Assembly (NCBI GenBank): GCA_946807835.1
Contig: OX327697.1
Location: forward strand, 20,098,001-20,162,000
Source: Ailanthus altissimus
Taxonomy: Eukaryota; Streptophyta; Magnoliopsida; Sapindales; Simaroubaceae
Length of the DNA stretch: 64,000 bases
Reading direction: 5' to 3'
In this document: one piece after another, positions 13,101 to 26,800 of the stretch
Position numbering within the stretch: the stretch's first letter is position 1
How the letters are laid out: each line of letters begins with the position of its first letter
Translations under genes and position numbers: made by a program
Notes under the pieces: model-generated
What the model saw: the letters and a program-made list of their open reading frames with translations, nothing else
What the model was told of the DNA's origin: nothing
The model's database searches: none

Positions 13101-13605
13101 TTCTAACAAGATCAGCTCTCATGCAAAAGATAATATCTCTCAAAGATCCTTCTTGGCGACGGTGGCGAAGCTCTTGAAGCTTGTTCCTGACCAATTCTTC
13201 ATCATAGAGGTCAGATTCATTCATCTTTGGGGTTTCCTTATCAAGCATCTTAGCGGCGTGAGCCCATTCCTCATATGTCAATGCTGTTCTCATCATGTTC
13301 CTCCAAAATTTTCTTCTATAGGCCATTTCAGCTCTCTGTTTTACATTTGTATATCGTTTCAATAAAAAGGCAATTATTGTGACCATTGCCAGTATCCCTT
13401 GTGGGTTGCGGGGATGCAGCCATGATATCATGGGCGCCAAAAACTCCCTAAATCTATAGATAAAATCCCACAAGATATGATAGATATGATGTCTCAACTG
13501 TGACACGGACTTGCAGAATAAGACTCTGAAAGCAATTGTCCGACCAACAATTGTTGATGGTCCAATTGAGAATAGATCAATACTAGCCTCATTACTTATA
13601 TCCAT
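10164..13605 (-). CDS. SDP1: SDP1-type triacylglycerol lipase (patatin-like), three exons
   Basis: Three exons on the minus strand: 13605-12187, 11531-11388 and 11111-10164. Introns are GT-AG and both are phase 0 (donors GTATGT and GTATTC; acceptors TTTGTAG and AATGACAG). The product is about 836 residues (Arabidopsis SDP1, from memory, 825). The patatin domain shows the oxyanion motif GGASLG at residues 236-241, the nucleophile motif GSSVG at 263-267 (Ser265) and the catalytic Asp423 in WRDGS. A hydrophobic segment lies at about 70-82. The C-terminal third is Ser/Asp/Glu-rich and probably disordered, ending HTDHSGI. The family starts storage-oil breakdown by hydrolysing triacylglycerol at the oil-body surface. 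The start codon gives the expected N-terminus (MDISNEAS). An acceptor-like AAGCCAG just upstream of the ATG suggests an intron in the leader. All catalytic residues are present, so it should be functional. It could be SDP1 or its paralogue SDP1-LIKE; the neighbourhood fits the common ancestor of both. Confidence 0.95.
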
Positions 13606-14482
13606 ATCTGGCTTAAAACAAACGGTCTACTATCAACTTACAGGCTACTGTATTTTAACAAGAGTGTTAAGATACAGAACAAAACAGTTCAAGGTATTTT
13701 AATGGGAAACAATGTGACAACAAGTGGGTTCAGTCTGCAAATCTAAATCAGATACCCCTCAATCAATAAGAAAATAATTACAGGGGTATCACTTGGTAAT
13801 AGAAATCCAAGAATAATGCTTCTGCTTATTTGTGAAAGTATTATGGACAAACAAATAAACTTTTGTAAAAATCAATCAAAAGCAACAGTAATTGCAAATA
13901 TATTCACAAGATATGGATAAAAAGTAAAAGACAGTCCAACCTCTTGATCCTCAGGTAAGCTCACCACATCCCAAAACAAAAGATTTATCAGCAGAAGCTT
14001 ACAAATTCACCTGAAACTCAAATTCTCAACTGCAACTCAACAACAATGGGTCCTTGAATCAAAACACCCAAAAATTGGATTTTCTAAAATCCAGAATATC
14101 TAGCTAAGAAATCTGATGATATCAAATACCCATAAAGAAAAGAGGACACCTCAATTTTAATAGATAAAAAAAAAAAATTCAAGGCAAGAACCCAGATGGG
14201 GTATTTTGGGTCAACATCCAAGATTTTGAGTGTCTATCAAACAAACTCAAAGAAAATCAAGGGACCAAACTGCGTTATAACTATAGAGCAAAATCACAAA
14301 GACGATGCTAAAATAGAAACCAAAAAGAACAAAAAAAGGAAAGCAAATTGTGGGAAGTAAAATTAAACCGAACAGAGGCGGAATATATGGGAGGCATTGG
14401 GATTTGGGAAGAGATAAAGATACGGATATGGTGACGCAGATTTGAAGCAGCACCTCAATTCGGATAGACTAGACTAGACTAG
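13606..14482 (-). other. 5' leader/promoter-proximal region of the SDP1 gene
   Basis: On the minus strand, 14250-14460 is rich in C and T, typical of a transcribed plant leader, and an acceptor-like AG lies 2 nt before the start codon. A leader intron is therefore likely, but I cannot fix its donor. A short (TAGAC)n microsatellite is at 14465-14482, where transcription may begin. No clear TATA box was found. Confidence 0.4.
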
Positions 14483-14817
14483 AGCATCATTACTATTCCT
14501 AAAAATAAAAAGAGGATAAGATTAATCCAAACATTTTAAATAAGATAGCCAGAGCAGACAAAACTTCTGATCGTTGGAACTTTCTATTTTTGCAACAAAA
14601 CAACCTGTTGATCCTCAAATTTCTCAGTTTTAAGATTAAAGACGTCACGACTCTCGTAACTTGTTTGTGTAAAAGCAATCTTTTTTGTTGCTTCCAAGGT
14701 TAAAACTCTGGCTTACGGGATTCTTACAAGTTACAATTTCTAAATTGCCTACGTGACTACTACTGACTAGGACCTTTTTATCAATTCTTGTCAAAATCAT
14801 TAATTATTTTTAAGTCT

Positions 14818-16388
14818 ATTCTCATTTAAATCTTTAGAATCTACTTTTTTTTATTGAGAAATTCTATTATTTCACTTCTGTAAATATTTTTTAACTGTAG
14901 TTAAAAATTTTAATTTTTAATAATAAAAATATAATATTTTAACTATTTTATTTTTATTTGTATAATTTATAAAAATATATTTTTAATTTATTATAATTAA
15001 TTAATTTAATAAATAAATTTAATTAAAAATTATTTTTATAAAATATTATTAATAAATTATTTATATAAAAAAATTAAATTATAAAAAGAATAATAAATTT
15101 TAAAAAAATTACGGTCACTATGCACACGCATTAGGAAATGATGCACGTGCTAGCAGGCACCCTTTATTTTTTTTTTAAGTTATAAATTAATTAAAAAATA
15201 AAATTTTAATTAAAAAATTAGAAAAATAAAATAATTAATCAAAAATTAAATGTCTGCATTTTTAATTTTTAAGTTATAAATTAATTAAAAATATTAATAA
15301 AAATTAATTAATTAAAAAATTAATTAAATTTTTTTAAATAAATACTTTTTCTGTATTTTTATAATAAATTATAATAATATTTAATATAATTTAAAAATAT
15401 TATTCTAAATAAAAAAGAAAAAAAGGGGCAAATTTAAACAAATTAATTTTTTCTTTTTTCTTTTTTTTGTGTTAGAAATTAATTAAAAAATAAAATAATT
15501 AATTAAAAAATAAATGTGTGCTTTTTAAAAGTTATAAATTATATAATAATATTTATAATAATTTTAATAAATAAAAGTTAATTTTTAAAAAATAATTAAA
15601 ATGCACTGTAGCACACTACAGTGGCGCACCATAACAGACTGTGACTAATGCGCACCCTCGTAACGCGCGCTACAGAGCGTGCATCACTTTCACATAGAGC
15701 CATGTGATATTTTTAAATTAATTAATTTTTTTCTTTAAGTTTTTAAAATATTATAAATAGTATTATATAATTTATAACTTTAAAAAAAGCACATATTTAT
15801 TTTTTAATTAATTATTTTATTTTTATTTTATTTTTTATTAATTATTTTTATAATAAATTTTTATATTAATTTATAAAAAAAAAGAAAAAAAATTATTTAT
15901 TTAAATTTGCCCCTTTCTTTTCTTTTTTACTTAGAATAATTTTTTTTAAATATTAAATATTATTATAATTTATAAAAAAAACATAATTATTTTTAAAATA
16001 TTTTAATTAAAATTTTGTTTTTTAATTAATTATTTTTTAACTAATTTATAATTTTTAAAAATAAATAAAGGGCAAAACGCCTGATGCTGCGTGCATCAAT
16101 ACGTTGACGCGCGCACGTCAATGGCTATAATTTTTTTTAAAAAATTTATAATTACTTTATAATTTAAATTTTTAATGTAAGTAATTAATTTTAATGATTT
16201 TTCATAAAAATAAATTTTGATTAAATTTATTTATTAAATTAATTAATTATAATAAATTAAATATATATATTTATAAATTATATAAATAAAGATAAAATGG
16301 GTGAAGTATTATATTTTTATTACTAAAATTTAAAAAATTTGACTACGATAAAAAAACATTATCTCAAAAAGAGGTTAAATATGAGAAT
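14818..16388. mobile_element. 1.57-kb palindromic element with arms of about 0.7-0.8 kb (long-TIR DNA element)
   Basis: The left arm, starting ATTCTCATTTAAATC at 14818, is matched in inverted orientation by the right arm ending GTTAAATATGAGAAT at 16388. The match continues inward through AATTTATTATAATTAATTAA and GGGGCAAATTTAAA (left arm about 15425, right arm about 15905) to a GC-richer centre at about 15600-15700 (CTGTAGCACACTACAG, AACGCGCGCTACAG). No coding frame is present. Very long, AT-rich terminal inverted repeats with little between them suggest a non-autonomous Mutator-like or foldback element. I could not find a convincing target-site duplication, so the ends are approximate and the class is inferred. 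Confidence 0.7.
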
Positions 16389-18498
16389 TTTCCTTTTTTC
16401 TTCTCTTTTAATTTGTTTATGCTTAAAGAATTCCCCTTTACCATTATTTTTATCTACATTTATAGTATAATTAAGGAGAAGAGACATATAGTGACTTTAA
16501 CTTACGGTTTAGAGGTACATTAATCATTGACCCACTTCCTTAATTATAACATGATATAATTAAAATTCATGGATCTTATGTTAAATTTAGAATTTAAAAT
16601 TTGTTGCATATTGTAGTTGTCATTGTTTTTTAATTTGAGCCTCTAATTTAATTTAATTTATCAAAAAATGCAGATCATTATTTAGATTTAGATATAAACG
16701 CCATTGTAAACTCAATATTATCTCATTTGGTAGATTTCAAATAGGGTTTTTAAAAATAGAATTTTTAATAAAAATAAAATTTTTAATAAAAATAAATTAT
16801 TAATTATTTGATTATCAATTAAAAAAAACCTTTTAATTATTAAATTGTTTTATGATACATTATTAATAGTATTTTTCTGTTATTAAATTATTAAAAATAA
16901 AGACTTTATAAATTTTGCATTTTTAAAATTTCTAAATAGTTTAATGTAAATAAAAGAACTTTCATTTTAAAGATGGTTTCAATTTTAAGCTCATATTTAG
17001 TCTATTCATTTGTCACAAATCACAATTAGCAAGAGTTTCCAGCTCTAAATTCTCACTCCCAAGACCCAATACTCACTACTCACTACTCATCCCCATGGAA
17101 TAGGCATGAGAAATTTAGCTAAAGCCAGCACAACTACAAATTGGTTTAGAATTCTACTGGTTTCTCTTTTGGACCATATCTTATAGCCATAGGTACAGAA
17201 ACCTCTAAGCTTTTATAAAAATAATAAAAGAACTTTCATTTTAAAAATAAAAATAATATTTATATTCTCTTATATTAATTTTTTCGTTAAAACTTTAAAA
17301 AATAAGAGTATATTTGTAACTTTATACAATATTTTAAATTAATTAATAAAAATATAAATATAAAACCTATTGAATTGAACCATATATTTTTATAGGATGT
17401 AAAATATTAAAATACAAAGGCAATTTCATTCGGAATGAGCAAATACGTTTTTTTAACCACTTAACTCAACCTCTTATCTCACCTTAAAAGGTTAATATGA
17501 GGCTTATTTTAACTATTAAGAGTTTTTTTATTAGCATTTGTGGGCCTTAAGAATATTTTCACAATTTAAAAATTAAATAAGAAAGTAATATTAAAGAAAC
17601 AAATGTACGAAAAATTAATGTTGTAGTAATTATTTACCTACTACAATTTTCTCATAAAACTCAACATTTTAGAGCAATACTTTTTACTTTGTTCTAAGAA
17701 TTATCACACTTTAAAAATATTGAAACCTATCCATCTCCACAAAATTAATTGACAATTGATACATAACCACTATTTTCATGGTTGTTTGTCAATGTGCCTA
17801 TTGACTCTTCCCTTAGGCACAACATTACTACTCTATTCTTCTTCTATAAGTTCTTTAACATGAACCAATTGTTAACCGTCAATTAATGTGTTTTTGTAAG
17901 CTTTATATCTCTATAAGTATTTTTTTCATACCACTAATCCAATGATTTACTAAATTGCAAACATCAAAATTGAAGGTGAAACCACACCTTTCAATCTTAA
18001 TATTTGTGGCACAAATTTTTGATTTTTAAGATTAAGAAGTGAAAAAAGAGGTGTTTCTTCTTGGATGTTTCATTATCCTTATAATTTGATAGAGAATGAG
18101 ATTACACATTTATATTATTTTGTAAGTTTGAATTTGAACTCATCTGCAAAATAAAATAAAATTATTATTAGTAATCGAATTCAAAAATTAAATTATTTTT
18201 AATAAACATTCAAAGTTTAAACAATATCAAATTAATAAATTAATTTACAAAATATCCTGTCATTTTATTTATTAATTCTTTATAACATTTTCAAAATTAA
18301 GTTATATATACGGTATCAAGTATTAACTATTAATGGTTAAGTATTATTTTTATTCCATCATGAACCAAAAACATCGTGGAAGCATAGATCACAAGCCACA
18401 CTCACAATCACAAACCAAAACATTAAAAAATTAAATGAAAACACAATTCACAAGTTGAAATTTTATTTTATTTTTCTTGCAAGTAATTTTTACATTTT
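16389..18498. other. AT-rich intergenic region
   Basis: No gene or recognisable element. A 21-22 bp segment (ATAAAAGAACTTTCATTTTA) occurs at about 16950 and again at about 17225, and poly-purine/pyrimidine tracts are frequent. Confidence 0.6.
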
Positions 18499-20785
18499 TG
18501 TTAAAATTTATACTCACGTGCCATCTCAATTTTGTATGAATATTGTATTTTCATACTTATATAATAAATAAATATTTTATTAAATCGTTAATTATTTTTA
18601 TTAAGATAAGATGCTTATAACATTTCAAATATTGTATTAATCTGAAGGAGTTTAGATCAAGTCTAAAGAGTTAAAACCTTATCTGAAATTGGACAAAAAC
18701 ATGAGAATATACTTGTAATGACATAGTTTCAAATAGTTGCAAGCGTTGCTAAGAAATATCATTGTGTAAATATGTTCTCAAATTAAATGTTCCTAATCTA
18801 TTTCCATTGATGCAGGATCTATCAAATGGAATCGATTTATATATATTAGTGTATGTCTATATCTGGATAGTCCAAATGGTTAATCTTAGCAAACCATGAG
18901 TTTAGTAGAAGCTCGTATAGATATACATGTATTTAGTAAGGACTAGATACTGAACTAGACTCAATGAAGACCTCTAATAGATTTCTCATAAATCCGTCAG
19001 TGGAGGGTCTTCTCGAGTTGAATAGTATTCGTGATCCCTACACCTGAGCACCACGGCGGGCTTAAGAGTGATCTACCATACTTAGGTTCTACACATGTCA
19101 GAGACCTTTCATAGTTTGACCGCTGGTGTCGCTGGGTATGGTCCGATGCTTATGGAGTACGGTGTATGTAGATATGGGATCCGTCAGCTCAAATAAGTGA
19201 GTTAAATTTTCAGATGCTCTAAAATTGTATTTTAGAAAATCTTATGGCCATAAACATTTAACCCGAGAAAAAGTTTCCTGTAGGGTAAATAATATTGCAA
19301 ATGAATTTGCATATATTATTTATTAGAATACGAATCAAAAGAGATAAGTTTATGGTTGAGTAATAGAGGACTTGACGCTATTGATCTATTTCTCTACTCT
19401 TCCAGGATATTAATGATTGAGGGATTGTACGAATATTAATTAACCTCAACTTGTATGGTTTAACTCGTCATTTTGTATTATTCATAACGTGTGTGTGGGA
19501 GGCATCAGTTATGGACTTACGAAAATGTTACGTGACGCAAGATGAGTGTGAACCTAGAGAGTCTCATTATATGAAGTGTACGCGTTGAGCAGATAGGTAG
19601 CACACCGGATCAAATTGTTCGATCTGGAAAGTTATAGAAAATTTTTATTTATTTCAAGGTCTCTCAGGGAATAGTTAAGGTTTAATTGTTAAACCCAAAA
19701 TTATGTCAAGTGATACTTGACACTTTTGTCTACCTAATGTATGTTTCAAATGGTACCAATAATTTGTATAGGTACTAAATTTAGTATTGGTAGATATAGT
19801 TACCATTTAAATAAAATAATTGTTATTTTATTTAAAGTAAATTAATTATTTACTCATTTACTTTAGAGTCTTTTAGAGAATAATTAAGATTTAATTGTTA
19901 AATCTAAAATTGTGTCAAGTGAGACTTGACACTTTTATTTATCTAGTGTATGTTTTAAATTGTGCTAATAATTTGTATGAATATTAATTTAAATATTAGT
20001 AGATAAAGTTTTTATAATAATAATAAAATAAAAAAAGAGAAAATTCGGCAGAATCAATATTTGAATCATTCACTCACATTTGTTCATTTTTCATTGGATG
20101 AACAAAAATAAATAAAGTGTGTTAAAGTTTGATTGGCTTATTAAAAAGTTAATGATTACTTGTTTAATTATTATTTGTCCAAAAAAATTGAATCAAAATA
20201 ATACAATTGCAAATGAAACATGTACCAATATGTGGCAAGTTTTTAAATGCCTTAAACTTAAGAAAGCCACCAAGATGCTCTAACAATTTGCCAACGAAAT
20301 CAAGTATGCCACTAAGTTTTAATGTTACCTTGTCATGCTTAGACAAATGACAATGAGTGATTTTTAATTAGTTTTTATGGTTGGCAGTATATGCCATAAA
20401 TTGATAGCGGAATATTGTTTAAGTTTAAGTTAAAAAAAATTAACTTCGAGCCAAATTATTTTTGAAAGATTTTGAATTTATTAAAGAGTTAACAAAATAC
20501 AAAAACAATTACATACTTTGATCCCAAGAGAATATAATGAAGCAAGTATTGTTTTAATTAATTTTCATTCCGAAAAATAGAAAGCTATTATTCTAGTTTG
20601 AGGAAGTCCACCACATCTTTAACTAGAATTGTTCAAAGCACGCTTCGATGGTGAGTCCCCTAATCTCATTAGTGTAATGAGATTATATTAATGTGTATTA
20701 TATTTTTGCTGCGTTGCACATGTGTTATGTTGTTATTATTAAATTGTTTAATTATGCATAAGTGCACTCGCACACAACACCAACA
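18499..20785 (+). mobile_element. Solo LTR (copia long-LTR family), 2.29 kb
   Basis: It begins TGTTAAAATTTATACTCACG and ends CACAACACCAACA, matching the start (CTCACGTGCCAT) and end (CACAACACCCAACA) of the LTR at 23876-28143 read in reverse. The core shares CGCTGGGTATGGTCCGATGC with the other copies. Flanks carry a 4-of-5 target duplication, ATTTT (18494-18498) versus ATTTC (20786-20790). No internal polyprotein is present, so it is a solo LTR left by LTR-LTR recombination. It contains an internal tandem duplication at 19658. Confidence 0.85.
19658..20030. repeat. Imperfect tandem duplication inside the solo LTR, period 208 bp
   Basis: The unit starting GGTCTCTCAGGGAATAGTTA at 19658 recurs as GAGTCTTTTAGAGAATAATT at 19866. 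Both carry TTAATTGTTAAA and the ACTTGACACTTTT segment. The other LTR copies were not seen to carry this doubling. Confidence 0.75.
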
Positions 20786-20938
20786 ATTTCAACATTCTCT
20801 CAAATCTTAAGTAATTTTCAAATTTTCAGCATTCTCCTCCCAAGTAATTTTCAGCAAGTTCCCACTTCTTATAAGGCCACAACAATTAACTCAAGCCATA
20901 AGTTCAAATTTAATTCTTCATACAAGTTAGGAAGTTCT

Positions 20939-21497
20939 TGTTAAAAATTGGCTTATATACCAAGGAAGCCAATCTCATATTAGTGGGAGATGACATGGGG
21001 ATGGTTTAGTTAGGCTTATATAAGATAATTCCCTCCTTGATATTAAGTATACTTTTGAATAATTCTTTTCTCCCCCTCTATTTGTAGGATCTCTTTATGA
21101 GAACCTCATAGTTTAAGAGTTTTACATTTAAGCCCCTGAAAGTTGTAAGAATTTAAAATTTTCGTTTATTTTTAGACAATTGTAGTAATACCTTATTTTT
21201 GGGTAATTATAGTATTGACCATACTATTTAGGTATTTACACTTTGACCTAATAGTTTGAAAATTTGTATTGTGGCTCAAAAACTTTGTAACTTTTCTTGA
21301 AGATAGTGGATTTGTTCTAGTAGCACCCGAGGACGTAGGTAACATTACCGAACCTCGTTAAATTTTGTGTTCTTTCCTTTTTTACATACTGTATTGGATA
21401 GTTGGTTGTCTCGTTGTAGTATTGCTAGCATTATTAATTGTCTGCATAACAATTAGTAATAGTGCTAATTGTTGTTTGAATGCTTCTTGGCACAACA
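20939..21497 (+). repeat. 5' LTR of the copia element
   Basis: TGTTAAAAATTGGCTTATAT ... TTCTTGGCACAACA. It aligns along its length with the 3' LTR (30041-30430 plus 31854-32025). A TATA-like TATATAAGATAA lies near 21018 and may be the U3 promoter. Confidence 0.93.
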
Positions 21498-21499
21498 AG

Positions 21500-21511
21500 T
21501 GGTATCAGAGC
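21500..21511 (+). other. Primer-binding site for initiator tRNA-Met
   Basis: TGGTATCAGAGC, 2 nt after the end of the 5' LTR; the classic plant copia primer site. Confidence 0.95.
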
Positions 21512-21665
21512 CCTAAGTTTAGGATGGTGAGTGGCTATTTTCTGTTGAACATTTATTACTATTTTGGGTTGTTGAATTTTAGATTGCTAGTTGTTGGATA
21601 TAATTATTTGGTGGAGCTTGGTTATTTATGATATTGTGTATCAAACTCATTTGTGTTAGGTAACT

Positions 21666-23870
21666 ATGGCATCATCATCATCTATATCGATGAGGACAAT
21701 GACACTATCTAGTGCAAAAATAGGTGTGAAAAAATTTGATGGCCGGAATAATTTTAACTTATTGAAGAGTGAGGTGTTAGACGGATTGTGTTAGCAAGAC
21801 TTGGATATAGCTCTGGAAGAAACAAAACCAGAAGATATCAAGGAGACTGACTAGAATAAGCTTAATATAAAAGCTTACGTGTTGATTCGTTCTTGTTTAT
21901 GTAGAGAGCAAAAGTATCTGATCATCAGAGAAAAGAGAAAAGTCTGTCAATGCATTGTGAAAGGCCCAAGAGAACAAATATATGAAGAAAAGCAATGAGA
22001 ACTGGCTGTATCTATTGAAGAGATTGTTTCATCTTCAGTTGAGACTAGGTATGAGTATCAATTCTCATATTGATGAATTTAATAAGTTAATTACCAATTT
22101 ATTAAATTTAGAGGAAACCTTCAAAGATGAAATAAAGGCTATGCTATTGATTGGTTCTGTTCTGGATGAATTAGATCATTTATGTATTACTCTTATCCAT
22201 AGAAAGGATAAATTGTCATTTGAAAAAGTTTGTTCTTCTTTGACAAACTATAAAATTCGTAGAAAGGATCAGAGAGAACATAGAGATGAGTCAGTAGAAG
22301 CATTGATAGTAAGAAGACGTATCCAGAGTAGAAAATCAAGAAAAATGAGAAAATCTAAGTCGAAGGGTAGAGTGGGAAAAGATAAGTGTGCCTTTTGTCA
22401 GAAGAAAGGACATTGGAAGAAAGATTGTTCGAAGTTAAAAAAGAAAGAAAACGATATGCCTGTTTCTGATGTATGTATTATTGAGAGCATAAGCGATGAT
22501 AGTGTGTCAGATTTTTGTTTAAGTGGTCATTCATCCACGTCTCGTTCTAAGAAATTGATTATGGATTCGGGTTGTACTTCATATGTGTCCACATCGGGAA
22601 TGGTTCTTTAATTTTAAAAAGCTTGATAGTGGAGTTGTGTATATGGGAAATAATGATAGTTGTCATACTGCTGGTATAGGTTTAATCTAGTTGAAAAATG
22701 ATGATTGATCAACTAGAATTCTGACAGAAGTTCTGTATATACTAAAGTTGAGGAAGAATCTTATCTCTTTGGGAGACTTGGAATCTAAAGGTTACAATGT
22801 ATCTATACGAGATGGAATTCTGAGGGTTACTTCAGGCGCTCTTATGACTTTGAAAAATACTAGGAAGAACAACTTGTATTACTATAATGGTAGTACAATG
22901 ATTGGATCAGCGACCATAGTTTCTGATAATGATGCAGATTCAGAGATCACTAGATTGTGGCATATGCGGTTGGGCATGCATGTGAGAAAGCCTTATTCAG
23001 TTTAGTGAAAAGAGGATTAGTGAAAAGTGCGAAGACTTGTAAGTTAGACTTTTGTAAACATTGTGTTCTAGAAAAGCAGAAGAGAGTGAAGTTTGACACC
23101 GCTATTCATAATATCAAGGGTATTCTTGATTGTGTTCACTCAGATGTATAGGGACCTTCGCAGACTACATCTATGTAAGGTATGCACTACTATGTTCTTT
23201 TTATTGATGAATTTTCCAGAAGAACTTGGGTGTACGTTTTGAAATCTAAAGATGATGTACTTAGTGCTTTTCTTAAATGAAAAAAGATGGCCAAGACATA
23301 AACAGAAAGGAAAATCAAAAATCTTAGAACAAACAATGATGGTGAGTATTACAATGATTAGTTCTTGAAATTATGTCAAGATAAGAGTATTGTACGTCAT
23401 TTTACTTTGAAAGGTACACCACAGTAGAATGGAGTGGCAGAACGCATGAACAAGACATTGCTGGAGAAAGTTCAGTGTATGTTGTCCAATGCAGGATTGG
23501 GTAAAGAGTTTTAGGCTGAGGTTGTGATTTATGCGTGTCATCTCATTAATCGTCTATCGTCAGCTGCTATTGGTGATAGAACTCCATTAGAGGCTTGGTT
23601 TGGAAAACTTGTTTTTGATTATGGTTCTTTACATGTATTTGGTTCCACTGTATATTATCATATGAAAGAATCGAAACTAGATTTCAGAGTCAAGAAAGTA
23701 ATTTTCTTGGGATTTTCTTTAGGAGTGAAATGATATCATCTTTGGTGCCCGAGTTCAAGGAAGATTGTGTCCAATATAGATGTAACATTTGATGAGTCTT
23801 CTATGCTGAAGAAATCAGAAAACCAGACAATAGTAAATAGTATTCCACAACAGGTGGAGTGTACTTAGTA
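21666..23870 (+). pseudogene. Copia gag-protease-integrase remnant (first part)
   Basis: The reading starts at an ATG at 21666 (MASSSSISMRT) and is broken by several stops. It passes a retrotransposon gag domain, then the zinc knuckle CAFCQKKGHWKKDC at 22387-22428, the protease motif MDSGCT near 22561, a pre-integrase HMRLGHA segment near 22965, and integrase motifs (GVAERMNKTL near 23430, CHLINRLSSAA near 23540). It is interrupted at 23876 by a solo LTR and resumes at 28144. Stops throughout mean no functional protein. Confidence 0.9.
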
Positions 23871-23875
23871 GTAGG

Positions 23876-26800
23876 TGTTGGGTGTTGTGTAATTCTAGGG
23901 TGCTTGCATGTGGGATGTGTTCATTATACAATAAATATATATATCTCATATATATATATATATATATGTGCACAATGAAAGATTAAACAATACAATGAAC
24001 ACATGTAATACATATTTAATAAATGAAAACCGAAATTGAGAAATATAACCCATGAAGCCTTTGGATTAATTTGCTTAAAGTTCACCATAAAATGAATCTT
24101 TGATCAATCCTAGTAATCAACAAGGATGGGTTTGATTGTCTAGAATAGCAATATATTAATCCAGCATTTTGTTTAACTCTTAAACTTGATTCAAAGTTAA
24201 ACCCTTTAACTTAGTTAAATTTGTTTTTCCTTTTATTCAACTCTTGAATAAAAATAAATTTAATTCATGTTTTAATGGCTAAATTAATTGAGAAAGATGA
24301 TGCATAGAAATTATTTCAACTCTTGAAACATTTCAATTTTTGTTATTCATTTCTCTCTTAATTTTCTAACCAACCTAAAGTAGGTCTTACCATTTAACCA
24401 TATACTTTAGTTAACTTAACCTTAGTAATTTGCTGAATTATACTGTATTGAACCATTCAATATGGTAAACTACCCAAGTGCTCAAAGAGTGCATTTCATA
24501 TTGGGACTCTCTAGGTCCACCCCCGATTTGTCAAATGGAACTATTCCATTAATCCGTAATGGATGCCCAACGCACACGTTACGAATATTACAAATCAGAG
24601 TGTTAGACCATACAAGTTGAGGTCATAACGTATACGTATAATCCTTTCATCATTTGTACCCTGGATATACGGGGATATAGATCAACACCGTCAAATTCCC
24701 ATTTGCTCATCCATAAACTTATCTCCAGATTCATATCTCGATAAACAATATATACAAACACTTTTGCTATATTGTTTGACCCTGTGGAAAACTCTTTTCC
24801 TGGATTTATGCTTGTGGCCACAAGACTTTATGAAATATAATCTCGGAGCATCGGATATACAACTTACTACGTAAGTTGACAGATCCCGTATCTACGCACA
24901 CTGGACTCCATGAGCATCGGACCATACCCAACGATACATAGCGGTCAGACCATAAAAGTCTCTGACATATGTGGAACCAAAACATGATGGATTACTCACA
25001 AGACCACCGTAGTGCTCAGGTCAAAGGACCACGAATACTATTCAACTCGAGAGGACCTTCCTTTGATAGCTTTATAGGATATTTATTAGGGTCCTCGTGA
25101 GTCTGTTCAGTATCCAGTCCTGACTGGATACCCGCATGCCTATACAAGTTCTAAGCTTATGGTCAGCTAAGAACAACCATTTGAACTAGTCAGATATAGA
25201 CATACACTAATCTATATAATGTAAATTCACCGATAGATCCGCATTGGTGATTATAGATCAGGAACATTATGTTTGAGACATACTTACATAATGATATTTT
25301 TCAACACCTATTGTAACTATTTACAACTATATCATTACTGTTGGGGATCTCGAGTGTGTGATATACGAGTGTATACGTAATTTCAAAAATTACAACATAT
25401 AGCAAAAGCATGACAAATACACCCAATTTAACAAATTGAGCATATATCACATATATATGCAAGTATAACAATTATACAACATAAACATGATGAACAATAT
25501 TGTATTATAATATAATGTAAAATAACTCACCTAATGAAGGTAGCTTTACAAAATTCTTCAAGTCCTCCAACAATTTATGTCTAGAGCTCACCTTGAAGTA
25601 TATGTTGAACAATTCTAGTCCATAACTTTTGGTGGGATTAAGGAGCTAGAATGGTAGCTTAATCTTATAATTTTCAGCAACTTATATTCAAACTCTTTTG
25701 AATACAATTTAGTTTCTTAAATGAAGATGGTAAATATTTTCTTTACAACTCTTGTATTATTTAGAAATATTTAACATACAATTCTTGTATATTAATCTTA
25801 GAAACAATTTCTACATGAGATTAATTATGGTGAACAACTCTTGTCATAATTATTAATCTCTTTTTTCATTTTTTTTTTTTGTTCATTATAATCCATCCAT
25901 AAGAGAAGAAGATGAAGATAAGTTCTACAATTTTCAACACTTGAAAATTGAACAAAAACCAAAATTCTCTCTTACCTCTTTTTCTCTTCCTTTGCCAAAT
26001 TCTTCACAAGAATTGAATCAATGATTCAATTGTTTTTGCAAATCAATTTTGTTATTCAACATTTTGATTAAACAAAATTAAGTGCTCTACCAATTTTATT
26101 ATTGGTCTCCCACTTAGAATTAATTTAACTAAGCACTAGAATAATGGCCACCAAAATTAATTTTTACCTAACAAATATAATTACTATAATTATAATGGGT
26201 AAATAAATGGCCAATATTTAGGTCTCTCATTGTATTAAAATACAATGTCATGATCTATATATGTTATAATATTATCTAATAATATAATAATAATATATAA
26301 TTTAATTATTCAAAATAATTTTGAATAATTACTTTTTACCTTACTAATTTTTACTACCAAGGATAAATGGTAAAAAGGTAAAATTAAATCATAAAACAAA
26401 TTTTACCACTTGTCAATATTCTATTAATTAACAACCCTTGTTAATTAATTGAGTGATTTACTTAACAATTAAGTCTTGACGAATATATATCCCGAGGGAT
26501 CCCTAACTAATTATTCTACTTTGCTGAAATTTATTGGATCGAACTATTCAATCTAATCCGCTACCCCAGTGCTCAACGAGTACACTTCATATTGTGAGAC
26601 TCTCTAGGTCCATACCTAATTTGTCATATAGAACTCATCCATACGTCCGTGAACAATGTCCCACACACACGTTACGAATATTACAAATTAGCGCGTTAGA
26701 CCATGCAAGTTGAGATTATTGCATATTCGTATAATCCTTCCATCATTTATATCCTTGAAGAGCAGAGATATAGATTATCACCGTCAAATCTCTTATTTGC

